From Oceanospirillum sp048268485 (lineage in GTDB: Bacteria > Pseudomonadota > Gammaproteobacteria > Pseudomonadales > Halomonadaceae): DNA of 64,000 nucleotides. Every line of letters starts with the position of its first letter. Position 1 is the first letter of the stretch. Position numbers and translations under genes: made by a program. Below are positions 1 through 8,858 of the stretch, one piece after another. Below the pieces are notes generated by a model, which saw nothing but the letters and a program-made list of their open reading frames with translations, was not told the DNA's origin and made no database searches. Location: assembly GCA_048268485.1 (NCBI GenBank), contig JBLWVL010000005.1, positions 62,001 to 126,000 of the forward strand. The letters run 5' to 3'.

Positions 1-94
1 TGGCGAAGAGCTCTTTAAACCAGCTTTCGATGGTTTCCAGATCCGGGTTCTGCACGTAGATTTCAATATCGGGAAAAGCTTCAGTTGTCATCAT
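1..94 (-). CDS. Hypothetical protein, N-terminal fragment (runs off the left edge)
   Basis: Tandem ATG codons at 94 and 91 open a reverse-strand frame that is still open at base 1; the visible part is about 30 residues and contains TEAFPDIEIYVQNPDLETI. It begins inside the last codons of the 103-residue membrane protein gene (overlap of 14 bases), so the two are probably translationally coupled at the tail of the dapE transcript. I do not recognise the family. The acidic, soluble-looking N terminus gives no functional clue, and only the start of the protein is present. Confidence 0.55.
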   Translation of the reverse strand, partial: MMTTEAFPDIEIYVQNPDLETIESWFKELFA

Positions 95-392
95 TTTGAT
101 CCGTTCTTTTTTCTGAGCGGGATGGTTTATCTACATCCGTACTCAGAAAGCGATAAATACGAAAAGCACTTAAGCCAAGATACCCCAGCAGCCCAAGCAT
201 TGCGCCTATTCCCATGGTGATTAAGGAAAGCAGAGCTACCAGTTCACGGCGCAACGGCTCCAGGTGAGTGGCACCTTCAGCCCACATCAGCATACCTGCA
301 CCAACAAAAAAAATAATGGTGCCTATGGTCACCCGCCGTAGGTTCAGGCGGGTATCCTGCGACATCTTGATCAGGCGTTGTTTCAGGCTCAT
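81..392 (-). CDS. Small two-helix inner-membrane protein, unknown function
   Basis: The 103-residue product has a basic N terminus, two strongly hydrophobic stretches (about residues 22-39 and 50-76) and a charged C-terminal tail rich in Asp, Lys and Arg. This suggests a small inner-membrane protein with both ends in the cytoplasm. The gene starts 7 bases after the dapE stop and its end overlaps the start of the next gene, so it is probably cotranscribed with dapE. I see no catalytic motif and do not recognise the family. The ribosome site before ATG 392 is weak. Coding status rests on operon packing and the membrane pattern. Confidence 0.6.
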   Translation of the reverse strand: MSLKQRLIKMSQDTRLNLRRVTIGTIIFFVGAGMLMWAEGATHLEPLRRELVALLSLITMGIGAMLGLLGYLGLSAFRIYRFLSTDVDKPSRSEKRTDQNDDN

Positions 393-399
393 GTCGGTA

Positions 400-1548
400 T
401 CAGGTTAGCAGGCGAGTCATAATACCCTGATAGATGCCGGTCAGTTTGTTCAGGTCATCCGCCAGAATATGTTCGTTCACCTTGTGAATGGTGGCGTTAC
501 AGGGGCCTAACTCAACGACCTGAGTTCCGGTTGGGGCAATAAAACGACCATCGGAGGTACCACCAGATGTGGATAACTCTGCTGTGATATTCGTGGCTTC
601 CAAAATGGCGTCTCGGCAGGCATCTACCAGGTCACCTTCCGGGGTCAGGAATGGCAGGCCATTCAGTGTCCACTGCAGATCGTATTCCAGCTCATGTTTA
701 TCCAGAATACCGTGGACACGCTGTTTGATCTGATCAGCAGTTAGTTCAGTGGAGAAGCGGAAGTTAAATACCACTTCAACATCACCGGGAATCACATTGG
801 TGGCACCTGTACCGCCATTGATGTTGGAGATCTGGAAGCTGGTGGCAGGGAAGTATTCGTTGCCCTCATCCCAGTGCTCAGTGGAGAGCTCGGCCAGTGC
901 CGGTGCAATCTGGTGGATCGGGTTTCGGGCCAGGTGTGGATAAGCGACGTGCCCCTGAATACCTTTTACCAGGAGTTTAGCGCCCAGAGAACCACGGCGA
1001 CCATTCTTGATGATATCGCCGGTATGGTGGGTGCTGGATGGCTCTCCAACGATACACCAGGACATTTTTTCATTGCGGGCTTCAAGGTGTTCAACCACCT
1101 TCACTGTACCATTAACAGCGGGGCCCTCTTCATCTGAGGTGATCAGAAAAGCGATAGAACCCTTGTGATTTGGGTGGTTGGCAACAAATTCCTCACAGGC
1201 GACAACCATAGAGGCCAGGCTACCCTTCATATCCGCCGCACCGCGACCATAGAGCATGCCCTTTTCATCAATGACTGGCTCAAAGGGGGCGTGTTTCCAG
1301 TTGGCTTCAGGGCCAGTGGGTACGACATCAGTATGACCAGCAAAAGCCAGGATAGGCTCTTCAGTGCCTCGCCGGGCCCAAAAGTTATCCACATCGCCAA
1401 AACGCAGGCGCTCAACCGTGAAGCCAATAGCCTCCAGACGTCTGATCATCAGCTCCTGGCATCCGGCATCTTCCGGTGTAACAGAGCGGCGGCTGATAAG
1501 GTCGAAGGCGAGTTGTAGTGTCGGCGTCAACGCTTCGGTCTGGGACAT
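400..1548 (-). CDS. dapE: Succinyl-diaminopimelate desuccinylase
   Basis: This cytoplasmic di-zinc M20-family hydrolase splits N-succinyl-LL-2,6-diaminopimelate into succinate and LL-diaminopimelate, late in lysine and peptidoglycan-precursor synthesis. The 382 residues match the family length. Metal and catalytic residues are visible: H72 and D74 in GHTDVVP, D106 in GRGAADMKG, the E140-E141 pair in TSDEEG, E169 in VGEPSS and H355 in NATIHKVNEH. The dimerisation lid domain lies between about residues 180 and 290. It is on the reverse strand, 393 bases beyond dapD with a terminator between, so it probably has its own promoter. The small membrane gene follows after 7 bases. The identification is firm. 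Confidence 0.97.
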   Translation of the reverse strand: MSQTEALTPTLQLAFDLISRRSVTPEDAGCQELMIRRLEAIGFTVERLRFGDVDNFWARRGTEEPILAFAGHTDVVPTGPEANWKHAPFEPVIDEKGMLYGRGAADMKGSLASMVVACEEFVANHPNHKGSIAFLITSDEEGPAVNGTVKVVEHLEARNEKMSWCIVGEPSSTHHTGDIIKNGRRGSLGAKLLVKGIQGHVAYPHLARNPIHQIAPALAELSTEHWDEGNEYFPATSFQISNINGGTGATNVIPGDVEVVFNFRFSTELTADQIKQRVHGILDKHELEYDLQWTLNGLPFLTPEGDLVDACRDAILEATNITAELSTSGGTSDGRFIAPTGTQVVELGPCNATIHKVNEHILADDLNKLTGIYQGIMTRLLT

Positions 1549-1843
1549 GGGTAGGTGTTCCTGTGGTTGGCTGGCTAAACAATAGGGTTTCTGGCTACTT
1601 ATAATCAGCCCGCCATGATACCGGAAAGAGATGGTCTTGTAATGAGGCAGGCTGTCCGGGAGTTTTCTTACGGATCGCAGGACTGCCGAAAGGCATGTTT
1701 AGCCTTATCAGCGGTATGCTAGGCTCTGATTTGAGATTGATCTGTTCAAAAAATAACCATATTTCTATATGTGGCATAAATGCGACAGTTCGTGGAGTTA
1801 TCTCCAGTTTATCCACAGTAGTTTTTATCGCAGCTGTGGGTAA
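568..1843. other. Cluster of DnaA-box-like 9-mers
   Basis: Four exact copies of the strong DnaA-box 9-mer TTATCCACA (either strand) occur within 1.25 kb: 568-576 and 935-943 (reverse), 1385-1393 and 1809-1817 (forward). A near match, TGTGGGTAA, is at 1835-1843. Three are inside dapE and one in the dapE-dapD gap. I found only three other exact copies in the window, at 44797, 55547 and 63433. Whether DnaA binds here is unknown. Confidence 0.3.
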
Positions 1844-1941
1844 GTCTTTCTTATCTGGTTTCAAAGCAGAAGGTTCTGGAATAAAAAAACGGCGCCTGTA
1901 TTTAGCAGGCCCCGTTTTTATCGTGTAATGTCACTGGGTAC
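1549..1941. other. dapE-dapD intergenic region
   Basis: These 393 bases separate dapD from dapE, both on the reverse strand. They contain the dapD terminator at the high-coordinate end, one exact and one near DnaA box near 1809-1843, and presumably the dapE promoter, which I cannot place with confidence. Short open frames on both strands lack homology and ribosome sites, so I do not call a gene. Confidence 0.5.
1883..1920 (-). terminator. Rho-independent terminator after dapD
   Basis: The arms ACGGCGCCTG and CAGGCCCCGT pair with one mismatch around a short loop and are flanked by an A-run on one side and a T-run on the other. It lies just past the dapD stop and could work in both directions. 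Confidence 0.8.
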
Positions 1942-2982
1942 TTAGTTGTTGGCGTGTAATGCTTCGTTCAGCTCGATCGCTGTTTTGTTGGTCAGGCATT
2001 CAACAGCACCGGTCTGGGAGTTCCGACGGAACAGCAGATCGTCTTTGTTTGCCAGATCACGGGCGCGGGCCACTTCAACCAGCTCTCCATTGCCTTCCAG
2101 TACATTCACTTTTGAGCCTGCTGTGATATAAAGGCCCGCTTCAACGGTGCAACGGTTACCCAGTGGGATACCGATACCGGCGTTTGCACCCAGCAGGCAG
2201 CCTTCACCCACAGAGATGATAATGTTACCGCCACCGGACAGAGTGCCCATAGTGGAGCAACCGCCACCCAGATCGGAACCTTTACCCACCATAACACCCG
2301 CGGAAATACGGCCTTCAATCATGCCCGGGCCTTCCGTACCGGCGTTAAAGTTAACAAAACCTTCATGCATGATGGTGGTGCCTTCACCCAGGTATGCCCC
2401 CAGTCGTACGCGGGCGGTATCAGCAACACGAACGCCTGCCGGAACCACGTAATCGGTCATTTTCGGGAACTTGTCTACGCAGTCGACAGAGATCGTCTGG
2501 CCGTTCAGGCGAGCTTGCAGCTGGCGCTGTGGCAGTTCGGTCAGGTCAATTGCGCCTTCGCTGGTCCAGGCAACGTTAGGCAGCAGGCCGAACATACCGG
2601 TCAGGTTCGTGCCGTGAGGCTTAACCAGACGGTGAGACAGTAGATGCAGTTTCAGGTAAACCTCAGCAACTGACTTAGGATCGGTGTCTTCTTCTATGAA
2701 GGTTGCAACCAGTGGACGCTTGCTGTTTGCCAGAGAAGCAACCAAAGCTGCCTGCTCTGTTTCGCCGGCGGCTTTTAGGGCTTCAGCCAAGGCTGCAGCT
2801 TTGTCGCCGGTAAATTCAATCGCCTGGTTGCCACCCTGGTAACCCAGGGTATCGATAATTGCTTCGATCAGGCTAACAGCCGGGTTAAGCAGTGGTTGTG
2901 CGTAAAACACTTCCAGCCATTCGCCTTTGCTGTTTTGAGTACCAACGCCAAAGCCAAAGCTGAAAAATGGTGATGCAGACAT
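1942..2982 (-). CDS. dapD: Tetrahydrodipicolinate N-succinyltransferase
   Basis: DapD transfers succinyl from succinyl-CoA to tetrahydrodipicolinate, the committed step of the succinylase lysine/DAP pathway. The 346-residue protein is the long form known from Pseudomonas rather than the roughly 274-residue enteric form. The N-terminal half is the family-specific domain; from about residue 180 to 300 it shows hexapeptide-repeat sequence (GVRVADTARVRLGAYLGEGT, then repeated G-x-G-I/V steps) that folds as a left-handed beta helix. It is followed by a clear terminator. dapC lies two genes upstream on the same strand. The identification is firm. Confidence 0.96.
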   Translation of the reverse strand: MSASPFFSFGFGVGTQNSKGEWLEVFYAQPLLNPAVSLIEAIIDTLGYQGGNQAIEFTGDKAAALAEALKAAGETEQAALVASLANSKRPLVATFIEEDTDPKSVAEVYLKLHLLSHRLVKPHGTNLTGMFGLLPNVAWTSEGAIDLTELPQRQLQARLNGQTISVDCVDKFPKMTDYVVPAGVRVADTARVRLGAYLGEGTTIMHEGFVNFNAGTEGPGMIEGRISAGVMVGKGSDLGGGCSTMGTLSGGGNIIISVGEGCLLGANAGIGIPLGNRCTVEAGLYITAGSKVNVLEGNGELVEVARARDLANKDDLLFRRNSQTGAVECLTNKTAIELNEALHANN

Positions 2983-3093
2983 GTTAACTCCCGAATAGGT
3001 CGAGACAGCAGGGCTGCCTTATATAAAATTTATGATGGAAAGGTATAGGGTCTTATCTGATTCAGAGAATCAAAAGGTCGTTGGTGCGGCCGT

Positions 3094-3444
3094 TTACAGG
3101 TCAAAAAATACCTGATAGTCCGCATCCTTAAACCCGGTTTTAAACTGGTCGTCTTTAGCCAAAACAGGGCGTTTCACCAGCGTTGGGCTGGCCAGCATCA
3201 GTTTGATCGCTTTCGCCTGATTCAGATCTTCTTTATCTGCGGCATCCAAAGCCCGCCAACTGGTGCTGCGTTTATTCAGTACTTGTTCCCAGCCCAGAGC
3301 ATCACACCAAAGGGTCAGGTCGGACTCACTCAGCCCGTCTTTGCGGAAGTCATGAAACTGATAGTCCAGCTGGTTATTTTCCAGCCAGGTACGGGCTTTT
3401 TTGACTGTATCGCAGTTGGGGATACCGTACAGCGTCAGGGGCAT
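3094..3444 (-). CDS. Spx/ArsC-family thioredoxin-fold protein (YffB-like)
   Basis: This is a small cytoplasmic thioredoxin-fold protein of the arsenate-reductase-related Spx/YffB family, whose substrate is not settled. The start MPLTLYGIPNCDTVKKA is chosen at 3444 because a GAGG site lies 6-9 bases before it; longer in-frame starts (3453, 3483) lack one and add residues not seen in the family. That gives 116 residues. A single N-terminal Cys lies in PNCDTVKKA, and the later VKRPVL segment matches the ArsC-fold Arg-Pro region. The gene sits between dapC and dapD, a frequent arrangement in pseudomonads, but there is no evidence that it acts in lysine synthesis. Confidence 0.85.
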   Translation of the reverse strand: MPLTLYGIPNCDTVKKARTWLENNQLDYQFHDFRKDGLSESDLTLWCDALGWEQVLNKRSTSWRALDAADKEDLNQAKAIKLMLASPTLVKRPVLAKDDQFKTGFKDADYQVFFDL

Positions 3445-3525
3445 TAGAGGCCTCATCGTTTGATTGGTTGTAGGCTGTGGCATTCAGCGCTGTTTCCGCT
3501 GAGTGCCGGTATTAAGTTATTGCCC

Positions 3526-4722
3526 TCAAAGAGACTCTGCAAAGCGTCGAATACGCTGTGCTGCTTCAACACACTCGTTCATGGTGGCAACCAGTGCCAT
3601 ACGAACCCGGTTGCTACCAGGATTCTGGCCGTCGATGGTGCGGGAGAGATAGCTACCCGGCAGGACGGTGACGTTTTGCTGCTCAAACAGTTTCTGAGCG
3701 AAGTCTTCTTCGTTGATTGGCGTTTCAGGCCATAGATAGAAGCTGGCTTCCGGCAGTTCAAAGTTGAGCACTGGCTTCAGGATCTCTCCGACACGCTCAA
3801 ATTTTTCAGCATACACCGCACGGTTAGCGATGGTGTGATCTTCGTCGTTCCAGGCTTCGATGCTGGCCAGTTGGTGCTGAACTGGCATGGAGCAGCCGTG
3901 GTAGGTGCGATAGAGCAGGAATTTTTGCATCAGTTCCGCTTCACCGGCGATAAAGCCAGAGCGAAGACCCGGCAGGTTGGAGCGTTTGGACAGGCTGTGG
4001 AAAACTACACAGTTTTTGAAATCGTTGCGACCCAGCTCCGCACAAGCCTGCAGCAGACCCGGAGGGGGTGTCTGTTCATCGAAATAGATTTCGGAGTAGC
4101 ACTCATCGGAGGCGATAACGAAATCGTACTGGTCCGATAGGGCGATCAGCTTTTTCAGAACATCCAGGCTGGCAACTGCACCGGTCGGGTTGCCTGGGTT
4201 GCACAGGAATAGTAGCTGGGTGTTTTCCCAAACCTCGGCAGGTACGGCATCGAAATCCGGGATAAAGTTGTTCTCTGCCAGGCACGGCATAAAGTACGGC
4301 TCAGCACCGGCCAGGTAAGCCGCCCCTTCATAGATCTGATAGAAAGGGTTCGGAGACGCAATAAGGGCACCGGGCTTACGCTCGATCAGTGCCTGGGTAA
4401 AGGCAAAGATCGCTTCACGGGTGCCGTTAACTGGCAGGACATGATCTTCTGCAGTCAGGGTGTCCGGTTTCAGAATAAAACGACGCTGACACCAGTGAGC
4501 GATCGCCTCACGTAGTTCCGGCAGTCCCTTGGTGGTTGGGTAGTTGCTGATGCGGTTCAGGTTGTGACGCAGGCTGTTAAGGACAAACTCCGGTGCCGGA
4601 TGACGAGGCTCACCAATGGACAGAGCGATATGTTCCAGGTCAGATGGCGGTGTGACCTGAGCTTTCAGGGCTGTCAGCTTCTCAAAAGGGTAGGGCTGTA
4701 ATCGGTTCAGATCTGGATTCAT
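3526..4722 (-). CDS. dapC: Succinyldiaminopimelate transaminase
   Basis: DapC is a fold-type I PLP aminotransferase that makes N-succinyl-LL-diaminopimelate from the keto precursor with glutamate as amino donor. The start at 4722 (MNPDLNRLQPYPFEKL) matches the usual family N terminus and has a GGAAG site; an upstream ATG at 4788 would add 22 atypical residues. The 398 residues include the PLP aspartate/tyrosine region SDECYSEIYFDE, the Schiff-base lysine in HSLSKRSNLPGLRSGF, and a C-terminal Arg-containing substrate region (GSNRVRMALV). It is the second gene after glnD and shares the lysine branch with dapD and dapE. Confidence 0.92.
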   Translation of the reverse strand: MNPDLNRLQPYPFEKLTALKAQVTPPSDLEHIALSIGEPRHPAPEFVLNSLRHNLNRISNYPTTKGLPELREAIAHWCQRRFILKPDTLTAEDHVLPVNGTREAIFAFTQALIERKPGALIASPNPFYQIYEGAAYLAGAEPYFMPCLAENNFIPDFDAVPAEVWENTQLLFLCNPGNPTGAVASLDVLKKLIALSDQYDFVIASDECYSEIYFDEQTPPPGLLQACAELGRNDFKNCVVFHSLSKRSNLPGLRSGFIAGEAELMQKFLLYRTYHGCSMPVQHQLASIEAWNDEDHTIANRAVYAEKFERVGEILKPVLNFELPEASFYLWPETPINEEDFAQKLFEQQNVTVLPGSYLSRTIDGQNPGSNRVRMALVATMNECVEAAQRIRRFAESL

Positions 4723-4896
4723 ACCGGCTTCCGTCATCAGGGTATTTATTTGGCCGACCATTATAATCAAGGGCGTCAGAGCGGACAAACCCGGGGCGGC
4801 GATTAACAGGTTGAGAGAATTCTATTTTTGGTTTGATCCTGCCGGTTGTAGTGACCGCAAGGGCGTTAATGTTGTTGTGGGCAAAAATAAAGACGC

Positions 4897-4925
4897 AACA
4901 AAAAAGCGATCCAAAGATCGCTTTC
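4897..4925 (-). terminator. Rho-independent terminator after glnD
   Basis: On the reverse strand AAAGCGATC and GATCGCTTT form a perfect stem around a 4-base loop and run into a T-rich tail. It lies 20-45 bases after the glnD stop and separates glnD from dapC. Confidence 0.8.
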
Positions 4926-4943
4926 AGGCGGATAGTGCTGTTG

Positions 4944-7637
4944 TCAGTGGCCGTTGGTGACCTGTTCATCCAGGTCGTGACAGATGCGGGTTCTCAGTTT
5001 CTCGCATAAGTCAGGATCACTGATTGCCCCTAGTGTTCGGTCAGTAATGACAAAGATATCCTCTACCCTCTCACCCAGGGTAATAATCTTGGCAGACAGA
5101 ATGTTTATATCCATCTCCACAAAGATACGGCCGATTCGGGCCAGTAGTCCCGGGCGATCCGGTGTGATCACTTCCAGTGTTGTCCGCTGGCTGATAGGAT
5201 CGTTACTGATAATTACTTGGGTCGGCATGGTGAAATGCTTCAATTGGCGTGGAGTCCGACGCTGAATGATTTCGCTGTAGTCCGCCGGGTCATCCAGTTC
5301 TTCAATCAGAACGTGTTTGATCTCTTCAATGCGGGCTTCATCCCGAATCGGTTCATCATTACTTTCCAGCACGATGTAGGTATCCAGCGAGTAGCCATTG
5401 CTGGAGGTGCTGATCCGGGAGTCATGAATATTCAGGCCCAGCTGCTCCATTGCGGCAACGGTGGCGGCAAACAGATGATCCTGCTCTTTGGTATAGATAA
5501 AGATTTTGGTGCCGCCAACCTGCTCCACTTTTTTCGGGTTAGTGACCAGTACCAGCGGCATATCCGGTTCTTTATGCTCCAGAATCTGTTCCGTCTGAAA
5601 AGCGATCTCTCTGGCACTGTCCTGCAGGAAATACTCTTCACCCAGCAGATTCCAAAGCGGCCAGATACGGGTTTCTTCCACACCCCATTTTTTCAGGAAG
5701 ACCAGTGCATCCTGCTGGGTCTCTTCCACCCACTCCTGACGATCAATCGGGTTCTCGAGGCCCCGGCGAAGAGCGCGTTTACTCTCAACATAGAGCTGTT
5801 GCAGCAGGGTCGCCCGCCAGCTGTTCCATAGATTGGGGTTAGTGGCGTTGATATCGGCGACGGTCAGGATATAAAGATAATCCAGACGGGTTTCATCCCG
5901 CACGGTCATAACAAACTCCTGGATCACTTCAGGGTCTGAGATGTCCTTTTTCTGAGCAGTCATTGACATCAGAAGGTGGTGCTCCACCAGCCAGCTGACG
6001 AGCCGGGCATCGTGCTTGCTCAGGTGGTGGCGCTCGCAAAACTGAAGGACATCTTTAGCGCCCAGCTCGGAGTGATCTCCGCCCCGGCCTTTGCCGATAT
6101 CGTGATAGAGGCCGGCAATGTAGGCCAGCTCACGCTTGGGCAAACGAAGGAATATCTGAGCCGCAAATGGGAAGGTTTTGCGGGCTTCCTCTTTCTGAAA
6201 GCGGTGCATAAACTTCAGCAGCAGCAGTGTGTGGGCATCCACAGTATAGATGTGGAAGAGGTCATGCTGCATCAGACCGATGGCGTAACCGAATTCCGGC
6301 AAATACTTACCCAAAATGCCGTAACGACTCATGCGGCGTAGCTGGCGGGCGACATTGCCGGGGCTGCGCAATAGCTCCATAAACAGAGAGGAGTGGCGGA
6401 TATCCTGACGGAAACTTTCGTCGATCAGGTGGCGGTTGTCCCTTAGCAGGCGAATTGTGGAGGCGCGAACGCTCTCAATCTGAGGGTTTTGTGCCATCAG
6501 CAGAAAGATTTCTAACAGAGCAAAGGGGGTGTTCTCAAATACTCTGTTGTGGGTGGCTTCAATCTTATGATTCACAATCTGGAAACGCTTATTGAGTATC
6601 TCAACTTTGGTTTCATGCTGAGACTGCAGTATCGCGTCATCAAAGTGCTGCATTAGTACATCGTTCAGCTCCGTCAGCGACATGACAACACGATAATAGC
6701 GACGCATAAACTGCTCAACGGCTAAGCGCTCATCATTGTCAGCGTAACCAAAAAGCTCTGCCAGGGTGCGCTGGTGATCAAACAGCAGACGGTCTTCTGC
6801 CCGTTTTGCCGTCATATGCAGAGCATAACGTACCTGCCAGAGAAAGGCTTGTCCCTGCTCCATGATGCGGACTTCGGATTCAGTGAGGAAACCTTCCCGC
6901 ATCAGGCCTTCCAGGGTATGGGTACCGAAATGACGTTTGGCGACCCAGCCAATCATCTGGATATCTCTTAAGCCGCCGGGTGATGACTTGATGTTAGGCT
7001 CAAGGTTATATTCGTTGTTGTCGTACTTGTAATGGCGTTTGATCTGTTCCTGCCACTTGGCCTCGAAGAACTCGCTGGTGCTCCACATGTGATCGGTGCC
7101 CAGGCGTTCGACCATCTCTTCACGCAGGCTATCGGGGCCGACAATAGTACGGTTTTCCAGCAGGTTTGTGGCGACAGTGATATCTGCCTTGGCCTCCCGC
7201 TCGCAGTCGGAAAGGGAGCGGACGCTATGGCCGATATCCAGACTGATATCCCACATAAAAGTGATCAGGCGCTCAAGACTGTCCCGGTATGGGGTGTCGT
7301 CATCGTCACGCAGCAGGATCAGCAGATCAATATCGGAGTGAGGGTGCAGTTCTCCGCGGCCATATCCACCCACTGCAAGCAGGCTGATATTATTATCCGG
7401 CCAGTCAAACTGCTCCCAGACCACGCTTAGTAGCTGATCCATAAACCAGGCTCGGCCATGAATCAGGTCTCGGATATCAGCGCCATCTAAAAAGCGATGG
7501 TCTAGTGTATCCTGAACCCCCTGAATGGTTTGCTTAAAGAGGCTAATGGAGGATTTTGCCTCGGCCAGCTGCTGTTTAAAGTTATGTTTGTTAAACAGTG
7601 ATGGGTCTGGTTCAAACTCATAGGGTGTCAGGGGCAT
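4944..7637 (-). CDS. glnD: Bifunctional [protein-PII] uridylyltransferase/uridylyl-removing enzyme
   Basis: GlnD is the primary glutamine sensor of the nitrogen regulation cascade; it uridylylates PII proteins at low glutamine and removes UMP at high glutamine. The 897 residues show the usual order: nucleotidyltransferase motif GGYGRGELHPHSDIDLLIL at about 90-108 with D102 and D104 as metal ligands, the GlnD adaptor region, an HD phosphohydrolase motif LYHDIGKGRGGDH at about 510-522, and two C-terminal ACT domains (the last begins near TTLEVITPDRPGLLARIGRI). It starts 15 bases after the map stop, so map-glnD is probably one transcript; a terminator follows. Confidence 0.97.
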   Translation of the reverse strand: MPLTPYEFEPDPSLFNKHNFKQQLAEAKSSISLFKQTIQGVQDTLDHRFLDGADIRDLIHGRAWFMDQLLSVVWEQFDWPDNNISLLAVGGYGRGELHPHSDIDLLILLRDDDDTPYRDSLERLITFMWDISLDIGHSVRSLSDCEREAKADITVATNLLENRTIVGPDSLREEMVERLGTDHMWSTSEFFEAKWQEQIKRHYKYDNNEYNLEPNIKSSPGGLRDIQMIGWVAKRHFGTHTLEGLMREGFLTESEVRIMEQGQAFLWQVRYALHMTAKRAEDRLLFDHQRTLAELFGYADNDERLAVEQFMRRYYRVVMSLTELNDVLMQHFDDAILQSQHETKVEILNKRFQIVNHKIEATHNRVFENTPFALLEIFLLMAQNPQIESVRASTIRLLRDNRHLIDESFRQDIRHSSLFMELLRSPGNVARQLRRMSRYGILGKYLPEFGYAIGLMQHDLFHIYTVDAHTLLLLKFMHRFQKEEARKTFPFAAQIFLRLPKRELAYIAGLYHDIGKGRGGDHSELGAKDVLQFCERHHLSKHDARLVSWLVEHHLLMSMTAQKKDISDPEVIQEFVMTVRDETRLDYLYILTVADINATNPNLWNSWRATLLQQLYVESKRALRRGLENPIDRQEWVEETQQDALVFLKKWGVEETRIWPLWNLLGEEYFLQDSAREIAFQTEQILEHKEPDMPLVLVTNPKKVEQVGGTKIFIYTKEQDHLFAATVAAMEQLGLNIHDSRISTSSNGYSLDTYIVLESNDEPIRDEARIEEIKHVLIEELDDPADYSEIIQRRTPRQLKHFTMPTQVIISNDPISQRTTLEVITPDRPGLLARIGRIFVEMDINILSAKIITLGERVEDIFVITDRTLGAISDPDLCEKLRTRICHDLDEQVTNGH

Positions 7638-7652
7638 GGGAGTGTCCGTATG

Positions 7653-8426
7653 TTACAGATCAGTTTCTTCTTTTCTCAGCGTCAGGATTTCACAGCCATC
7701 CTTAGTAACCAGAATAGTGTGTTCGTACTGAGCGGATAAACTACGATCTTTTGTCACTACAGTCCATTCGTCTTTCAGGGTTTTGCAGTGGCGTTTGCCG
7801 GCATTGATCATAGGTTCGATGGTGAACGTCATGCCTTCCTGTAAAACCATTCCGGTTCCTGCTTTACCATAGTGGACAACCTGTGGGTCCTCATGGAAGC
7901 CTTTGCCGATGCCGTGACCGCAATACTCACGAACAACAGAGAAGCCGCTGGATTCGGCATGTTTCTGGATAATTTCACCAATGTCTCCCAGTGTCGTGCC
8001 CGGCTTTACAATACGCAGGGCTTTATACAGGCACTCCTGAGTTACCTGGCATAAGCGACGGGCCTGAATTCTGGCTTCACCAATGATAAACATCTTACTG
8101 GTGTCGCCATGGTAGCCATCTTTAATCACAGTAATATCGATATTGATAATATCGCCGTTTTTCAGCACTTTACTGTCACTAGGAATGCCGTGGCAAATAA
8201 CCTGATTCACTGAAGTGCAGATTGATTTGGGGAATCCATGGTAGTTAAGAGGGGCTGGGATGGCATCAAGGTCGTTTACAATATACTCATGGCAGATACG
8301 GTTCAGCTCTTCCGTGCTGACACCAGCTTTTACGTGAGGCTCGATCATCTCCAGAACTTCTGCAGCCATGCGGCCAGCCACGCGCATTTTTTCGATCTCT
8401 TCGGGAGTTTTGATAAGTACAGTCAT
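7653..8426 (-). CDS. map: Methionine aminopeptidase, type I
   Basis: Map removes the initiator methionine from nascent proteins. The 257 residues carry all five metal ligands of the pita-bread fold: two aspartates in NIDITVIKDGYHGDTSKMF, the histidine of GHGIGKGFHEDP, the glutamate of TIEPMI and the glutamate of QYEHTIL. There is no N-terminal zinc-finger extension, as expected for bacterial type Ia. The gene is divergent from rpsB, an arrangement widely conserved in proteobacteria, and leads the map-glnD-dapC group. The identification is firm. Confidence 0.97.
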   Translation of the reverse strand: MTVLIKTPEEIEKMRVAGRMAAEVLEMIEPHVKAGVSTEELNRICHEYIVNDLDAIPAPLNYHGFPKSICTSVNQVICHGIPSDSKVLKNGDIINIDITVIKDGYHGDTSKMFIIGEARIQARRLCQVTQECLYKALRIVKPGTTLGDIGEIIQKHAESSGFSVVREYCGHGIGKGFHEDPQVVHYGKAGTGMVLQEGMTFTIEPMINAGKRHCKTLKDEWTVVTKDRSLSAQYEHTILVTKDGCEILTLRKEETDL

Positions 8427-8858
8427 ATCGAATCTATTTCAGCCATCTTTTTGGATAAATAATAGTTTGAAATGGTAACGCTTATTGTTGTGCGGTGGGA
8501 GTGGCTGACCGGGATAAAATTAAAAAATCGACTCTTTTTATCGGAAATAAATTCATAACCTGTTTTTACCGGCATAAAAAAGAGTAATTCAGTCAGATTT
8601 CTTTCTATTGGTTTTGTTTTATGGTATAAAGCCGCGCGCTTATATGCAAATCGTGTCTCATCAGCCCTCGTTACTGGTTTGAAAGTACCTGAGTGGTAAA
8701 TGCTGCACCTTTGTTTGTGACGCACATATTTTATCTAAAACGACACACACACACCGGCACGTAGTTCTGGGTGCTCTGATGAAGTCAACAATAGGTTGTT
8801 CTGACGGGTTGGATTATGGGGTGTGTGGAGGTTTAACCCTAAATTTCTAGGAGTCAAA
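8427..8858. promoter_or_regulatory. Divergent map/rpsB control region with long rpsB leader
   Basis: This 432-base gap contains no gene. It must hold promoters for map (reverse) and rpsB (forward). The distance from the candidate rpsB -10 element to the rpsB ATG is about 230 bases, long enough for a structured leader. In Enterobacteria the rpsB 5' leader is a target for feedback by ribosomal protein S2 (established there); whether the same holds here is inference. GGGTT near 8797 and AACCC at 8835-8839 could pair close to the ribosome site. Confidence 0.5.
8602..8630 (+). promoter_or_regulatory. Candidate rpsB promoter
   Basis: A -10 element TATAAA (8625-8630) preceded by TGG and followed by a very GC-rich discriminator (GCCGCGCGC) resembles stringently controlled ribosomal-protein promoters. 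The -35 hexamer at 17-base spacing (TTTCTA, 8602-8607) is poor. Confidence 0.5.

Noticed and set aside
1595..1928. Short open frames on both strands in the dapE-dapD gap
   Set aside because: Neither has a ribosome site or recognisable family, and one runs through the dapD terminator.
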